Below are positions 38,909 to 47,687 of a stretch of DNA of 64,000 nt, piece after piece; position 1 is the first letter of the stretch, and each line of letters opens with the position of its first letter. The stretch covers positions 1,488,001 through 1,552,000 of the forward strand of contig NZ_CP145732.1 in assembly GCF_036884845.1 (NCBI RefSeq). Direction: 5' to 3'. The notes under the pieces were generated by a model. The model saw only the letters and a program-made list of their open reading frames with translations. It searched no databases and was not told the DNA's origin. This DNA is from Pseudomonas sp. MAG733B. GTDB lineage: Bacteria > Pseudomonadota > Gammaproteobacteria > Pseudomonadales > Pseudomonadaceae. The translations under genes were made by a program, and so were the position numbers.

Positions 38909-39045
38909 TTGCTTTTGATTTCTCGATTCATGAATGAATACAAGTCTGTGGTGTACTTCAGGTGGAGGGGTGTTTATAAGTTTTTCGTCGGTCTAGGTTT
39001 TATTAGACGCCGGACCGATCCCACTTATTAGAAAGGATGCTACGG

Positions 39046-39402
39046 ATGAGTAATGATTTGCTGAAGGAAGTTAGTGAAAAGCTTGCGGAAATATTCGAGG
39101 GGATGGGCCACGCAATTGATGTGGATAAAACTTATCTCACGTCGGTAGTGGTCAATGAACAGGGTAAACAGGTGGTCGATTACTCCGAAAGCCTGAGTTG
39201 GGCGATAATGGAAAAAGTACAAGCGAACGAACTGCCGGATTTCAAAGAGGATTTTGCAGGGGTGTTTTTCAAGCAATGGACTTTTGATCCTGCTTATCGA
39301 GTTGCTAGTGTGGACGTGATCGATGTAAATAATAGTGGCCGATTTATCGTTCGGTCCTATCGGGATGAAAAGCGCGCATCGAAATCGACGGTTTCTGTGT
39401 GA
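39046..39402 (+). CDS. Small protein of unknown function
   Basis: 118 residues, soluble, no signal peptide or membrane segment. It starts MSNDLLKEVSEKLAEIFEGMG with an amphipathic helix and has a middle HAIDVDKTYLTSVVVNEQGKQ and a C-terminal FIVRSYRDEKR. The ATG at 39046 follows AAGGA at good distance. The gene is visibly more AT-rich than its surroundings and has AT-rich flanks, which suggests later acquisition. I do not recognise a family. It follows the LAL regulator by 137 bases on the same strand. Confidence 0.6.
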   Translation: MSNDLLKEVSEKLAEIFEGMGHAIDVDKTYLTSVVVNEQGKQVVDYSESLSWAIMEKVQANELPDFKEDFAGVFFKQWTFDPAYRVASVDVIDVNNSGRFIVRSYRDEKRASKSTVSV

Positions 39403-39514
39403 GGTCGTCTTTCTGGAATTAAGTTTGTGCGTGCAATAAACATTGAAAAGTAGTTGTTATTAACTTATCCCGGCGGGTAGAAGCCGCTGGAATAAGTTAA
39501 TGGTCCGCCCGCTT

Positions 39515-40312
39515 TCAATGCGTTGCGGCAGGCTCATACCCCATCCGCCAGCTTACGGCCCGCGTCGCCGCCAGCAATCGCTGCGCCGCCGGGCCATTTT
39601 CATCGGCATGGAACAGCGATGTCGGGCCGACCACGGTCACCACCGCCACGACATTGCCCATTGCGTTCAATACCGGTGCCGACAAGGCATCCACGCCTGG
39701 CATCAGCAAGCCATGCACATGGTGCAGGCCGCGTGCGCGGATCTGCTCGCACATTTCGGCGTAGGCCTGATCGTCTGCCAGTGCGTGAGTTGCGTGGCCC
39801 TGCAATTCCTGTTCACGCAGGTCCACGGTCTCGCGCTTTGGCAAATAGGCGCCAAACACCAGTCCCGTCGAGGAACTGAGCAGCGGCAACACCGAGCCCA
39901 ATTGTGTGACCACCGTCACCGCACGCACCGCCGGTTCGATGCGCACCACCGTCGCGCCCTGATTACCCCACACCGCCAGAAAGCAGGTTTCGTTCAAGTC
40001 GTCGCGTAACTCGGCCAAGGGCAGGGCGGCGACTTTCATCACGTCCATACTGTTGAGTGCTGCCAAGCCCACGCGCAAGGCTTCACGGCCGAGGCCGTAA
40101 TGGTTGGTCGCGGCGTTCTGTTCGGCAAAACCACTGGCGATCAGGGCCTGCAAATAGCGGTGAACCTTGCTCGCCGGCATCTGAACGTGTTCAGCCAGGC
40201 GCGAGAGTGACGTCGAGGGCGACAACTCGGCCAACGCCTTGAGGATGTCGGTACCCACCTCGGCGGAGCGGACTTTCTGTTTACCGTTGCTGTCGCTGGT
40301 GGGCTTTTCCAT
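39515..40312 (-). CDS. hmgR: IclR-family repressor of homogentisate catabolism
   Basis: 265-residue IclR regulator: N-terminal winged helix (about 15-80; GTDILKALAELSPSTSLSRLAEHV) and a C-terminal effector-binding GAF-like domain (about 95-255; LSSSTGLVFGAYLP). It is divergent from hmgA, and a palindrome lies in the shared gap. In P. putida HmgR represses hmgABC and is released by homogentisate; the same role is expected here. Confidence 0.9.
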   Translation of the reverse strand: MEKPTSDSNGKQKVRSAEVGTDILKALAELSPSTSLSRLAEHVQMPASKVHRYLQALIASGFAEQNAATNHYGLGREALRVGLAALNSMDVMKVAALPLAELRDDLNETCFLAVWGNQGATVVRIEPAVRAVTVVTQLGSVLPLLSSSTGLVFGAYLPKRETVDLREQELQGHATHALADDQAYAEMCEQIRARGLHHVHGLLMPGVDALSAPVLNAMGNVVAVVTVVGPTSLFHADENGPAAQRLLAATRAVSWRMGYEPAATH

Positions 40313-40374
40313 GGTGGCGCTGGGATCCGGGGATGAATGGGCGTCTTTATAGCTTGACGGTCAATACCAATCAA

Positions 40375-40400
40375 ATTACGTTATGCGTAATCGAATTACG
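40375..40400. promoter_or_regulatory. HmgR operator: 17-bp palindrome plus extra half-site
   Basis: ATTACG-TTATG-CGTAAT (40375-40391) is a perfect 6-base inverted repeat with 5-base spacer, followed by a third ATTACG at 40395-40400 in direct orientation. It is 63 bases from the hmgR start and about 80 from hmgA. The 17-base size agrees with the HmgR site described for P. putida, as recalled. Confidence 0.75.
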
Positions 40401-40477
40401 ATAAAAATAACCCCGGCGTGCCACAAGCTCTGCAACAGAGCGATCGGCCACCGCCGACTCCCTGTTCAGGAGGCTCC

Positions 40478-41782
40478 ATGAACCTCGATTCAACGACGCC
40501 AGCGCTGGCTTATCAGTCAGGCTTCGGCAACGAATTCAGCAGCGAAGCGTTGCCCGGCGCACTCCCGGTCGGCCAGAACGCGCCGCAAAAAGCCCCTTAC
40601 GGCCTCTACACCGAACTATTCTCCGGCACCGCATTCACCATGGCCCGCAGCGAAGCGCGACGGACGTGGATGTATCGCATCCAGCCGTCGGCCAATCATC
40701 CGGCGTTCGTCAAACTCGATCGGCAACTGGCAGGCGGACCATTGGGTGAAGTAACCCCCAATCGCCTGCGCTGGAATGCCCTGGAGATTCCCGCCGAACC
40801 GACCGATTTCCTCGATGGCCTGGTGAGCATGGCGGCCAATTCCGGCGCCGATAAACCGGCCGGTATCAGCATCTACAACTATCTCGCCAACCGCTCAATG
40901 GAGCGGGTGTTCTTCAATGCCGACGGCGAAATGCTGCTGGTGCCGCAACTGGGCCGCCTGCGCATCGCTACAGAACTCGGTGTACTGGAAGTGGCGCCGC
41001 TGGAAATTGCCGTACTGCCACGGGGTTTGAAATTCCGCGTCGAGCTACTCGATCCACAGGCCCGCGGCTACATCGCCGAGAACCATGGCGCGCCGCTGCG
41101 CCTGCCGGATCTGGGGCCGATCGGCAGCAACGGCCTGGCCAATCCACGGGACTTCCTGACCCCGGTCGCTTCTTACGAAAACCTTCAACAACCCACTACG
41201 TTGGTGCAAAAATTCCTCGGCCAGTTGTGGGGTTGCGAACTCGATCATTCGCCGCTGAACGTGGTCGCCTGGCACGGCAACAATGTGCCGTACAAATATG
41301 ACCTGCGCCGCTTCAACACCATCGGCACCGTCAGCTTCGATCACCCGGACCCGTCGATCTTCACCGTGCTGACCTCGCCGACCAGTGTTCACGGTCTGGC
41401 CAACCTCGACTTCGTGATCTTCCCGCCACGCTGGATGGTGGCCGAGAACACCTTCCGTCCACCATGGTTCCACCGCAACCTGATGAACGAATTCATGGGC
41501 CTGATCCAGGGCGAATACGACGCCAAGGCCGAAGGTTTCGTGCCGGGTGGTGCGTCGTTGCACAGCTGCATGAGCGCCCACGGCCCGGATGGTGAAACCT
41601 GCACCAAAGCGATCAACGCTGACCTCAAGCCGACGAAAATCGACAACACCATGGCCTTCATGTTCGAGACCAGCCAAGTGCTGCGTCCGAGCCGTTTCGC
41701 CCTTGATTGCCCGCAACTGCAAACCACTTACGATGCTTGCTGGGCCACGCTGCCCGCCACTTTCGACCCGACCCGGAGATAA
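40478..41782 (+). CDS. hmgA: Homogentisate 1,2-dioxygenase
   Basis: 434-residue iron(II) ring-cleaving dioxygenase turning homogentisate into maleylacetoacetate, the central step of tyrosine/phenylalanine breakdown. Typical blocks are [19 protein letters not shown] at the N-terminus, [19 protein letters not shown], and the iron-site region [20 protein letters not shown] with the following NEFMG and [15 protein letters not shown] at 40478 follows AGGAGG. It is three bases from fahA and starts the operon hmgA-fahA-maiA. Confidence 0.97.
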   Translation: MNLDSTTPALAYQSGFGNEFSSEALPGALPVGQNAPQKAPYGLYTELFSGTAFTMARSEARRTWMYRIQPSANHPAFVKLDRQLAGGPLGEVTPNRLRWNALEIPAEPTDFLDGLVSMAANSGADKPAGISIYNYLANRSMERVFFNADGEMLLVPQLGRLRIATELGVLEVAPLEIAVLPRGLKFRVELLDPQARGYIAENHGAPLRLPDLGPIGSNGLANPRDFLTPVASYENLQQPTTLVQKFLGQLWGCELDHSPLNVVAWHGNNVPYKYDLRRFNTIGTVSFDHPDPSIFTVLTSPTSVHGLANLDFVIFPPRWMVAENTFRPPWFHRNLMNEFMGLIQGEYDAKAEGFVPGGASLHSCMSAHGPDGETCTKAINADLKPTKIDNTMAFMFETSQVLRPSRFALDCPQLQTTYDACWATLPATFDPTRR

Positions 41783-41785
41783 CCC

Positions 41786-43090
41786 ATGACGCAGACTTCA
41801 ATCACTCGCAGCTGGGTCGCTTCCGCCAACGGCCATGCGGATTTCCCGCTGCAAAACCTGCCGCTGGGCGTGTTCAGCGTGAAGGGTTCGGCGCCACGCA
41901 GCGGCGTGGCCATCGGCGAACATATTTTCGATCTGCAGGCTGCGCTCGATGCCGGCCTGTTCGACGGTGCGGCGAAGGTAGCGCTCGAAGCCACTCGTGG
42001 CGGTCAGCTCAATGCGTTCTTCGAACTGGGCCGTGAGGCGCGCTTGGCACTGCGCGAACGCCTGCTGGAACTGTTCGCCGAAGGCAGCACCCTGCACGGC
42101 AAGATCGAAGCCCAGGGCGCAAAACTGTTGCCGCTGGCGGCAGATTGCGAGATGCACCTGCCGGCGAAAATCAACGATTACACCGACTTCTACGTCGGCA
42201 TCGAGCACGCGCAAAACGTCGGCAAATTGTTCCGCCCGGACAACCCGTTGCTACCGAACTACAAGTACGTGCCAATTGGTTATCACGGTCGCGCTTCGAC
42301 CATTCGCCCGTCCGGCACCGACGTGCGTCGTCCGAAAGGCCAGACGCTGCCGGCCGGTCAGACCGAGCCGACCTTTGGTCCATGCGCGCGCCTGGATTAC
42401 GAACTGGAACTGGGCATCTGGATCGGTCAGGGCAACGACATGGGCGACTCCATCGCCATCGGTGACGCCGCTGATCACATCGCCGGTTTCTGCCTGCTCA
42501 ATGACTGGTCGGCGCGGGACATCCAGGCCTGGGAATACCAGCCGCTGGGGCCGTTCCTGTCGAAGAGTTTCATCACCAGCATTTCGCCATGGGTTGTCAC
42601 GGCCGAAGCGCTGGAACCGTTCCGTCGTGCCCAGCCTGCACGCCCTGAAGGCGATCCGCAGCCACTGCCGTATCTGTTCGACAAACGCGATCAGGCCGCT
42701 GGCGGCTTCGACATCGAACTGGAAGTGCTGCTGCTCACCGAAGCCATGCGCGGACAGAACCTGCCGGCCCATCGCCTGACCCTGAGCAATTCAAAACACA
42801 TGTACTGGACCGTGGCGCAAATGGTCGCGCACCACAGCGTCAACGGCTGCCAGTTGCAGGCCGGTGACCTGTTCGGTTCGGGGACTTTGTCGGGACCGGA
42901 AAACGGTCAGTTTGGCAGCCTGCTGGAAATCACCGAGGGTGGTAAAAAGCCGATCGAGCTGGCCTCGGGCGAAGTGCGCAAGTTCCTTGAGGACGGCGAT
43001 GAAATCATTCTGCGTGGTCGTTGCAGTCGCGAAGGTTTCGCCTCCATCGGTTTCGGCGAATGCCGCGGCAAAGTGCTGCCGGCGCGCTAA
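41786..43090 (+). CDS. fahA: Fumarylacetoacetase
   Basis: 434-residue hydrolase splitting fumarylacetoacetate into fumarate and acetoacetate (called hmgB in P. putida). The N-terminal SH3-like part starts SWVASANGHADFPLQNLPLG; the catalytic FAH fold carries DYTDFYVGIEHA, YHGRASTIRPSG, LDYELELGIWIG and LLNDWSARDIQAWEYQPLGP, which include the metal ligands. Stop to maiA start is 12 bases. Confidence 0.97.
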   Translation: MTQTSITRSWVASANGHADFPLQNLPLGVFSVKGSAPRSGVAIGEHIFDLQAALDAGLFDGAAKVALEATRGGQLNAFFELGREARLALRERLLELFAEGSTLHGKIEAQGAKLLPLAADCEMHLPAKINDYTDFYVGIEHAQNVGKLFRPDNPLLPNYKYVPIGYHGRASTIRPSGTDVRRPKGQTLPAGQTEPTFGPCARLDYELELGIWIGQGNDMGDSIAIGDAADHIAGFCLLNDWSARDIQAWEYQPLGPFLSKSFITSISPWVVTAEALEPFRRAQPARPEGDPQPLPYLFDKRDQAAGGFDIELEVLLLTEAMRGQNLPAHRLTLSNSKHMYWTVAQMVAHHSVNGCQLQAGDLFGSGTLSGPENGQFGSLLEITEGGKKPIELASGEVRKFLEDGDEIILRGRCSREGFASIGFGECRGKVLPAR

Positions 43091-43102
43091 GGGGAACGGG
43101 TA

Positions 43103-43738
43103 ATGGAGCTCTATACCTACTACCGTTCCACTTCGTCTTACCGGGTGCGCATCGCGTTGGCACTCAAGGGGCTGGACTACCAGGCGCTGCCGATCAACCT
43201 GATCGCACCGCCCGGTGGCGAGCACCGCCAGCCGCCGTATCTGGCCATCAACCCGCAAGGTCGCGTGCCGGCCTTGCGCACCGATGACGGTGAGTTGCTG
43301 GTCCAGTCACCGGCAATCATTGAGTACCTGGAGGAGCGTTATCCACAGGTGCCGCTGCTGTCCAAAGACTTCGCTGCCCGCGCCCATGAGCGCGGCGTGG
43401 CGGCGTTGATCGGTTGCGATGTGCATCCGTTGCACAACGTCAGCGTACTCAACCGGCTGCGGCAGGTGGGGCATGACGAAACGCAGGTGGTCGAGTGGAT
43501 CGGCCACTGGATCAGCCAGGGGTTGGCGGCTGTGGAGCAGTTGATCGGCGATGAGGGTTATTGCTTTGGCGCGCAACCGGGGATGGCGGATGTGTATCTG
43601 ATTCCGCAGTTGTACGCCGCCGAGCGCTTCAACATTTCCCTTGAGGCGTATCCACGGATTCGTCGAGTGGCGGAGTTGGCGATTGCGCATCCGGCGTTCA
43701 TCAAGGCGCATCCGGCGAATCAGCCAGACACTCCTTGA
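43103..43738 (+). CDS. maiA: Maleylacetoacetate isomerase
   Basis: 211-residue zeta-class glutathione transferase converting maleylacetoacetate to fumarylacetoacetate (hmgC). The N-terminal thioredoxin-like domain has YYRSTSSYRVRIALALKGL, with the Ser-Ser-Tyr signature for glutathione activation, then NPQGRVPALRTDDG and QSPAIIEYLEERYP. The helical domain contains CDVHPLHNVSVLNRL and the zeta-specific PGMADVYLIPQLYAAERF. Last gene of the operon; a REP doublet follows. Confidence 0.96.
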   Translation: MELYTYYRSTSSYRVRIALALKGLDYQALPINLIAPPGGEHRQPPYLAINPQGRVPALRTDDGELLVQSPAIIEYLEERYPQVPLLSKDFAARAHERGVAALIGCDVHPLHNVSVLNRLRQVGHDETQVVEWIGHWISQGLAAVEQLIGDEGYCFGAQPGMADVYLIPQLYAAERFNISLEAYPRIRRVAELAIAHPAFIKAHPANQPDTP

Positions 43739-43756
43739 AGACATGCGCTGAACTAA

Positions 43757-43846
43757 TGTGGGAGCGGGCTTGCTCGCGAATGCGGTCTGACAATCACCAA
43801 TAATGGTGCCTGACACACCGCTTTCGCGAGCAAGCCCGCTCCCACA
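43757..43846. repeat. REP doublet, GGGAGCGGGCTTGCTCGCGAA class
   Basis: TGTGGGAGCGGGCTTGCTCG and inverted CGAGCAAGCCCGCTCCCACA between convergent maiA and the SirB1-family gene. Confidence 0.92.
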
Positions 43847-43858
43847 AGGGTTCTGTGT

Positions 43859-44662
43859 TTAATGGACGATGGAATTGGGCGGCAAATGCCCGAGTCGTTC
43901 CGTCAACCGAATCCGCTGGATCGGATCATCACTGAGCAGCAGAGCATGCTCCAGGTCGAAACGCTCGGCATTGGGGCAGTCCAGCCGTTGGTAGAGGCTG
44001 GCCCGGGCCAGGTAGTCGGCGGCGGTGCCGTTGCCCAGTTCCAGCACGCGTTCGGCGTCCACCAGCGCACCGATGTAATCTTCGTTGGAAAGGTGCAACT
44101 GGCGCAGATTGCGCGACAGGCGTTGCAGCATTTGCACGGGCTCGGCGGTGACCAGGTGTTCGGCGCTGAGCTTCAGGTTAGGGCCGTATTGGCGATGCAG
44201 CAGTTCCCGGCAATCGTTGGGGTACAGGCGACGGCCGCCGCACGGATCAAGCAGGTGATCGGCGCCCGGCACGCGCAGCAGAAAATGCCCCGGGAAATTG
44301 ACCCCGACCAAGGGGATCTCCAAAACTCTGGCCAGTTCCAACGCAATCAGTCCCAGAGCCAGTGGTTGCCCACGTCGGCGTTCCAGCACCTTGCTGAGCA
44401 GCGCCGCTTGCGGACGCAAGGGCGAGGAATCGTCCTGAGCAAATCCCAGGTCATTCATGCGCCGTAGCAACGGTTGCGCCAGTTCGCTGACCGGCAACAT
44501 CGGCAGGCTGCCACTGATTCGCTGTTGCAGTGTCTTGAAGTTTGCCAGTAGATCCTCGAAGTTCACCTCTCTGTCATGTTCGGCCGAAATCCATAGCGCC
44601 GCCTCGAACAGCGCGGGCGGTGAACGTTGCAGGCAGGCGAAAAACGATTGGCGCGGGGTCAT
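43859..44662 (-). CDS. SirB1-family (transglutaminase-like, TPR) protein
   Basis: 267-residue protein of the SirB1/YchA family: an N-terminal transglutaminase-like fold (about 30-160) with LLSKVLERRRGQPLALGLIALELAR and VNFPGHFLLRV, and a C-terminal TPR-like part (about 185-260). The catalytic Cys of true transglutaminases is absent at the expected place (RRGQPLALG), so it is probably a non-enzymatic or altered member. Start ATG 44662 chosen where homology begins. Function unknown. Confidence 0.85.
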   Translation of the reverse strand: MTPRQSFFACLQRSPPALFEAALWISAEHDREVNFEDLLANFKTLQQRISGSLPMLPVSELAQPLLRRMNDLGFAQDDSSPLRPQAALLSKVLERRRGQPLALGLIALELARVLEIPLVGVNFPGHFLLRVPGADHLLDPCGGRRLYPNDCRELLHRQYGPNLKLSAEHLVTAEPVQMLQRLSRNLRQLHLSNEDYIGALVDAERVLELGNGTAADYLARASLYQRLDCPNAERFDLEHALLLSDDPIQRIRLTERLGHLPPNSIVH

Positions 44663-44844
44663 CGAAATCTCCGGGCAATGCCTCGTTTTAGCCTCGTCTG
44701 CGACATTCGTCCAGTGCCGCAACGGGTAGCTTCGGGTTATTTCCGAATGCCTGAATGGCCGCGTCGCTTATTCCGGTGCGCTTCTGCAATTTTTGAGCGC
44801 AAGCCTATACTGGCGACTACAAGAAGTGATTCGGGAGCCTTACG

Positions 44845-45864
44845 ATGTTCGCTCTCATGCAAAGCACTCGCCTTGAATCGCTGCATCTGAGCGTTGACCC
44901 GGTCACCGGGTTGAAGGCGGTGATTGCCATTCATAACAGTCGCCTGGGGCCTGCCTTGGGTGGTTGTCGTTACCTTGCCTATCCCAGCGACGAGTCTGCG
45001 GTCGAGGATGCGGTGCGCCTGGCCCAGGGCATGAGCTACAAGGCCGCGCTGGCCGGTCTGGCCCAGGGCGGTGGGGTGGCGGTGATTATCCGCCCGATCC
45101 ATGTGGCAAACCGTGCCGCGCTGTTCGAGGCCTTCGGGCGCTGCATCAATCAGCTCGACGGCCGCTACATCACCGCCATCGACAGCGGCACGTCGGTGGC
45201 GGACATGGATTGCATCGCCCAGCAGACCCAACACGTCACCAGCACAACATCGGCGGGCGACCCCGCGCCGCACGCAGCGATGGGCGTGTTCACCGGTATT
45301 CGTGCAACGGCCATGGCTCGCCTGGGCAGCGATAATCTCGAAGGCCTGCGCGTGGCCATCCAGGGTTTGGGTAATGTTGGATTTGCGCTGGCAGAACAAC
45401 TGCACGCCGCTGGCGCCGAGCTATTGGTTAGTGACATCGACCACGGCAAGGTGCAACTGGCCATGGAGCAACTCGGCGCTCATCCGATTGCCAACGATGC
45501 ATTGCTCAGCACCCCTTGCGACATTCTGGCGCCCTGCGGACTGGGCGGCGTGCTCAATAGCCATAGCGTGACGCAATTGCGCTGCTCGGCGGTGGCGGGG
45601 TCGGCGAACAATCAGCTGACCCATCTGGATGTGGCCGATCAACTGGAGCGACGGGGCATCCTGTATGCGCCGGATTACGTGATCAATGCCGGCGGGCTGA
45701 TCTACGTTTCGCTCAAGCATCGTGGCGAAGAGCTGCCGACCATTACCGCGCATCTGTCGAAGATCAGTTCTCGACTCACTGAAGTCTTCGCCCACGCGCA
45801 GGCGGAAAAGCGTTCACCGGCGCGTGTGGCCGATGAATTGGCGGAGAAGGTGTTGTATCGATAG
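44845..45864 (+). CDS. Glu/Leu/Phe/Val dehydrogenase family protein lacking catalytic Lys
   Basis: 339-residue relative of leucine dehydrogenase, which oxidatively deaminates branched-chain amino acids with NAD. Substrate-binding Lys66 in MSYKAALAGL and the conserved Asp in DSGTSVADMD are present, and the NAD turn GLGNVGFALAEQL is intact. The catalytic lysine that normally follows GGG is Val78 (GTG at 45076-45078) in LAQGGGVAVII. Its spacing to Lys66 (12) is the same as between the two lysines of Bacillus LeuDH (68/80), so this is a substitution, not a shift. Activity as a dehydrogenase is doubtful. Stands alone, RBS GGGAG. Confidence 0.88.
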   Translation: MFALMQSTRLESLHLSVDPVTGLKAVIAIHNSRLGPALGGCRYLAYPSDESAVEDAVRLAQGMSYKAALAGLAQGGGVAVIIRPIHVANRAALFEAFGRCINQLDGRYITAIDSGTSVADMDCIAQQTQHVTSTTSAGDPAPHAAMGVFTGIRATAMARLGSDNLEGLRVAIQGLGNVGFALAEQLHAAGAELLVSDIDHGKVQLAMEQLGAHPIANDALLSTPCDILAPCGLGGVLNSHSVTQLRCSAVAGSANNQLTHLDVADQLERRGILYAPDYVINAGGLIYVSLKHRGEELPTITAHLSKISSRLTEVFAHAQAEKRSPARVADELAEKVLYR

Positions 45865-45871
45865 ATGGATC

Positions 45872-45950
45872 AAAAGATCGCAGCCTTCGGCAGCTCCTAC
45901 AGGATGTACGCAAATCCCCTGTAGGAGCTGCCGAAGGCTGCGAGATTTTT
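45872..45950. repeat. Long inverted repeat, GATCGCAGCCTTCGGCAGC class
   Basis: AAAAGATCGCAGCCTTCGGC and inverted partner GCCGAAGGCTGCGA around a short spacer; second copy of the class at 14685. Confidence 0.88.
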
Positions 45951-45967
45951 TATTCTGAAAATGAAAA

Positions 45968-45995
45968 AGGCCCTGAGCCATTCGACTCAGGGCCT
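45968..45995 (-). terminator. Rho-independent terminator of yebG
   Basis: AGGCCCTGAG / CTCAGGGCCT stem with an 8-base loop; five T follow on the minus strand. Confidence 0.85.
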
Positions 45996-46009
45996 ATTCA
46001 ATTCGGATG

Positions 46010-46351
46010 TCATTTTGCAGCTTTCGGTGCCTTGGCCTGTTTGGCTGGTGGCGTTGGATCTTCGGCTTCTGCTGCTTCTACCGTTTGCGCAACTTCAGCC
46101 GGCGCGGTCAGCAACTCGGACAGGGCGTCCGGCTGACTCTTGAAGGCCTTGGCAAACACATCGCGGTTCTTCGCCATGTAGATCCCGGCTTCTTCCACTT
46201 GCTGCTCGGTCAGGGACGGAACGGCTTTTTGCAACACTTCAGCCAGCAGCTCGGCCAGTTCGAGCATTTTGTCATGACGGTCAGCTTCGGCTTTATCCAT
46301 GAACAAGCGCTCCAGATCTCGGCTGCTGCGGTATACCACTTCGACGGCCAT
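46010..46351 (-). CDS. yebG: SOS-induced protein YebG
   Basis: 113-residue protein with the YebG signature MAVEVVYRSSRDLERLFMDKAEADRHDKMLELAE (given in part) and LSEEQ-like LTEQQVEEAGIYMAKNRDVF. The C-terminus is an Ala/Pro/Lys-rich, probably disordered tail (about 85-113). YebG belongs to the SOS regulon of enterobacteria; its biochemical role is not settled. A perfect LexA box lies 44 bases upstream of the start, which supports the assignment and damage induction. Confidence 0.9.
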   Translation of the reverse strand: MAVEVVYRSSRDLERLFMDKAEADRHDKMLELAELLAEVLQKAVPSLTEQQVEEAGIYMAKNRDVFAKAFKSQPDALSELLTAPAEVAQTVEAAEAEDPTPPAKQAKAPKAAK

Positions 46352-46394
46352 TCACCACCTCACATGCCTTCACATTGGTTGTCGGTTTCGACTA

Positions 46395-46410
46395 CTGTAT
46401 CTATATACAG
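46395..46410 (-). promoter_or_regulatory. LexA (SOS) box of yebG
   Basis: CTGTATCTATATACAG, an exact CTGT-N8-ACAG match to the gammaproteobacterial LexA consensus, placed 44 bases before the yebG ATG. Confidence 0.9.
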
Positions 46411-46627
46411 CGAAAAGGATAAGCGAATCCCTTTGCTTTGGGTAGTGGCTTTTTAATGTAGTCCGAATTCAGGGTTTGTCAGGCCGAGGCCACGACAGGT
46501 GCGACCAAACGCCACGGAGCGTAATTTACAGCGGCTCGCCATCATGGGGTGGCCTTTTTTCTGCATGCAGAAAACCGTCACGTCCAACCCGCATTATCCG
46601 GTCGAGCCGACCTAAGGAAGCATCATC

Positions 46628-47128
46628 GTGAAAATCAACTGGGCCGAAAAGCTGCGGCAGAACGTGCATGAACTGGCCGAGTCCCTGGGCAACCTGTTCG
46701 TCGAGACCTTTCACTACCTGGCGCTGTTCGCCATCGGTGCCGTGACCGCGTGGGCGGCGGTGATGGAGTTTCTGGGGATGCTCGAACAGGGGCACATCAA
46801 GATCGATGACATCTTGCTACTGTTCATCTATCTGGAACTGGGGGCGATGGTCGGGATTTACTTCAAGACCAACCACATGCCGGTGCGCTTCCTGATCTAC
46901 GTGGCGATCACCGCACTGACGCGCCTTCTGATTTCCAATGTCTCCCACCACAATCCGCCCGACCTGGGGATCATCTACCTGTGCGGCGGGATTCTGCTGT
47001 TGGCGTTTGCGATCCTGGTGGTGCGTTACGCTTCGTCGCAATTTCCGTCAGTGAAGATTGAAAACCCGCACCGTAAGATCGGCGCGGGTTCCAGTGAACA
47101 TCCGGAAGTGGAGAAGGGCGAGATTTAA
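46628..47128 (+). CDS. PsiE-family membrane protein
   Basis: 166-residue inner-membrane protein with four hydrophobic segments (about 30-55, 68-85, 95-112, 120-140), matching phosphate-starvation-inducible PsiE (ALFAIGAVTAWAAVMEFLGM; LLFIYLELGAMVGIYFKTNHMPVRFLIY in part). GTG start follows AAGGAA. The soluble C-terminus is hydrophilic. Regulation by phosphate is not shown by the sequence; no clear Pho box seen. Overlaps the converging DUF3509 gene by four bases. Confidence 0.82.
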   Translation: MKINWAEKLRQNVHELAESLGNLFVETFHYLALFAIGAVTAWAAVMEFLGMLEQGHIKIDDILLLFIYLELGAMVGIYFKTNHMPVRFLIYVAITALTRLLISNVSHHNPPDLGIIYLCGGILLLAFAILVVRYASSQFPSVKIENPHRKIGAGSSEHPEVEKGEI

Positions 47129-47442
47129 AGCCCCATCGCAGGGCGGGGGCGCCCTTTGGCTTTTGGTGGTGGCAGGCTGCGCGTGCCGCCATCGGTCATG
47201 GATTCGAGGATGGCCACCGCGCTGTGGCCCTGTTCGATGGCAATGCCGAACTGAATGCTCTGCACCAGTCGTTTGAGGCGCTCAGGGTCGTTGCGTTGTT
47301 CGGCGCTAATCATGCGCTTTGCGACTACGCGGCCACTGTTGGACAGGGTCAACATGATGCTGCCGTCCAGGCCCTGAATGCTCAGGTTGATTTGATAATC
47401 CGCTGCAAAGGTATCGGTAATGAGCTGAAAGGGGTTGTCCAT
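47125..47442 (-). CDS. DUF3509-family protein
   Basis: 105-residue small cytoplasmic protein typical of Pseudomonas, with LITDTFAADYQINLSIQGLDGSIMLTLS and ERLKRLVQSIQFGIA blocks and a basic, Pro-rich C-terminus. Function not known. Its 3' end overlaps the psiE-like gene by four bases, so the two convergent transcripts must overlap. Confidence 0.82.
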   Translation of the reverse strand: MDNPFQLITDTFAADYQINLSIQGLDGSIMLTLSNSGRVVAKRMISAEQRNDPERLKRLVQSIQFGIAIEQGHSAVAILESMTDGGTRSLPPPKAKGRPRPAMGL

Positions 47443-47602
47443 GATGCGTCACCGCCTGATTGAACGTGCAGTTGTTGACCGGCCGTGATCGGGTTGGTTC
47501 GCAACGCCGGACCACCGGCCATTTCACGGCCATATCGCCATCATTGTTCCAACAGGGATGTAGCAAGGGGCATGCCGACTAAATTGTCGGACAATGATCA
47601 CA

Positions 47603-47644
47603 GGCAAAAAGAAGGCGGGCACCATGGCCCGCCTTCTTTTTGCC
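47603..47644. terminator. Bidirectional terminator downstream of sdaA
   Basis: Perfect 18-base stem (GGCAAAAAGAAGGCGGGC and complement) with a 6-base ACCATG loop, ending sdaA transcription with a TTCTTTTT tract. Confidence 0.9.
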
Positions 47645-47687
47645 TGCCCGTTTCAGGGCAATAAAACCTGACGTGCCTCCAAAGCGA

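Noticed and set aside
40403..40410. AAAAATAA as a Crc site for hmgA
   Set aside because: It is 68 bases before the hmgA start and may be upstream of transcription; too short to assign.
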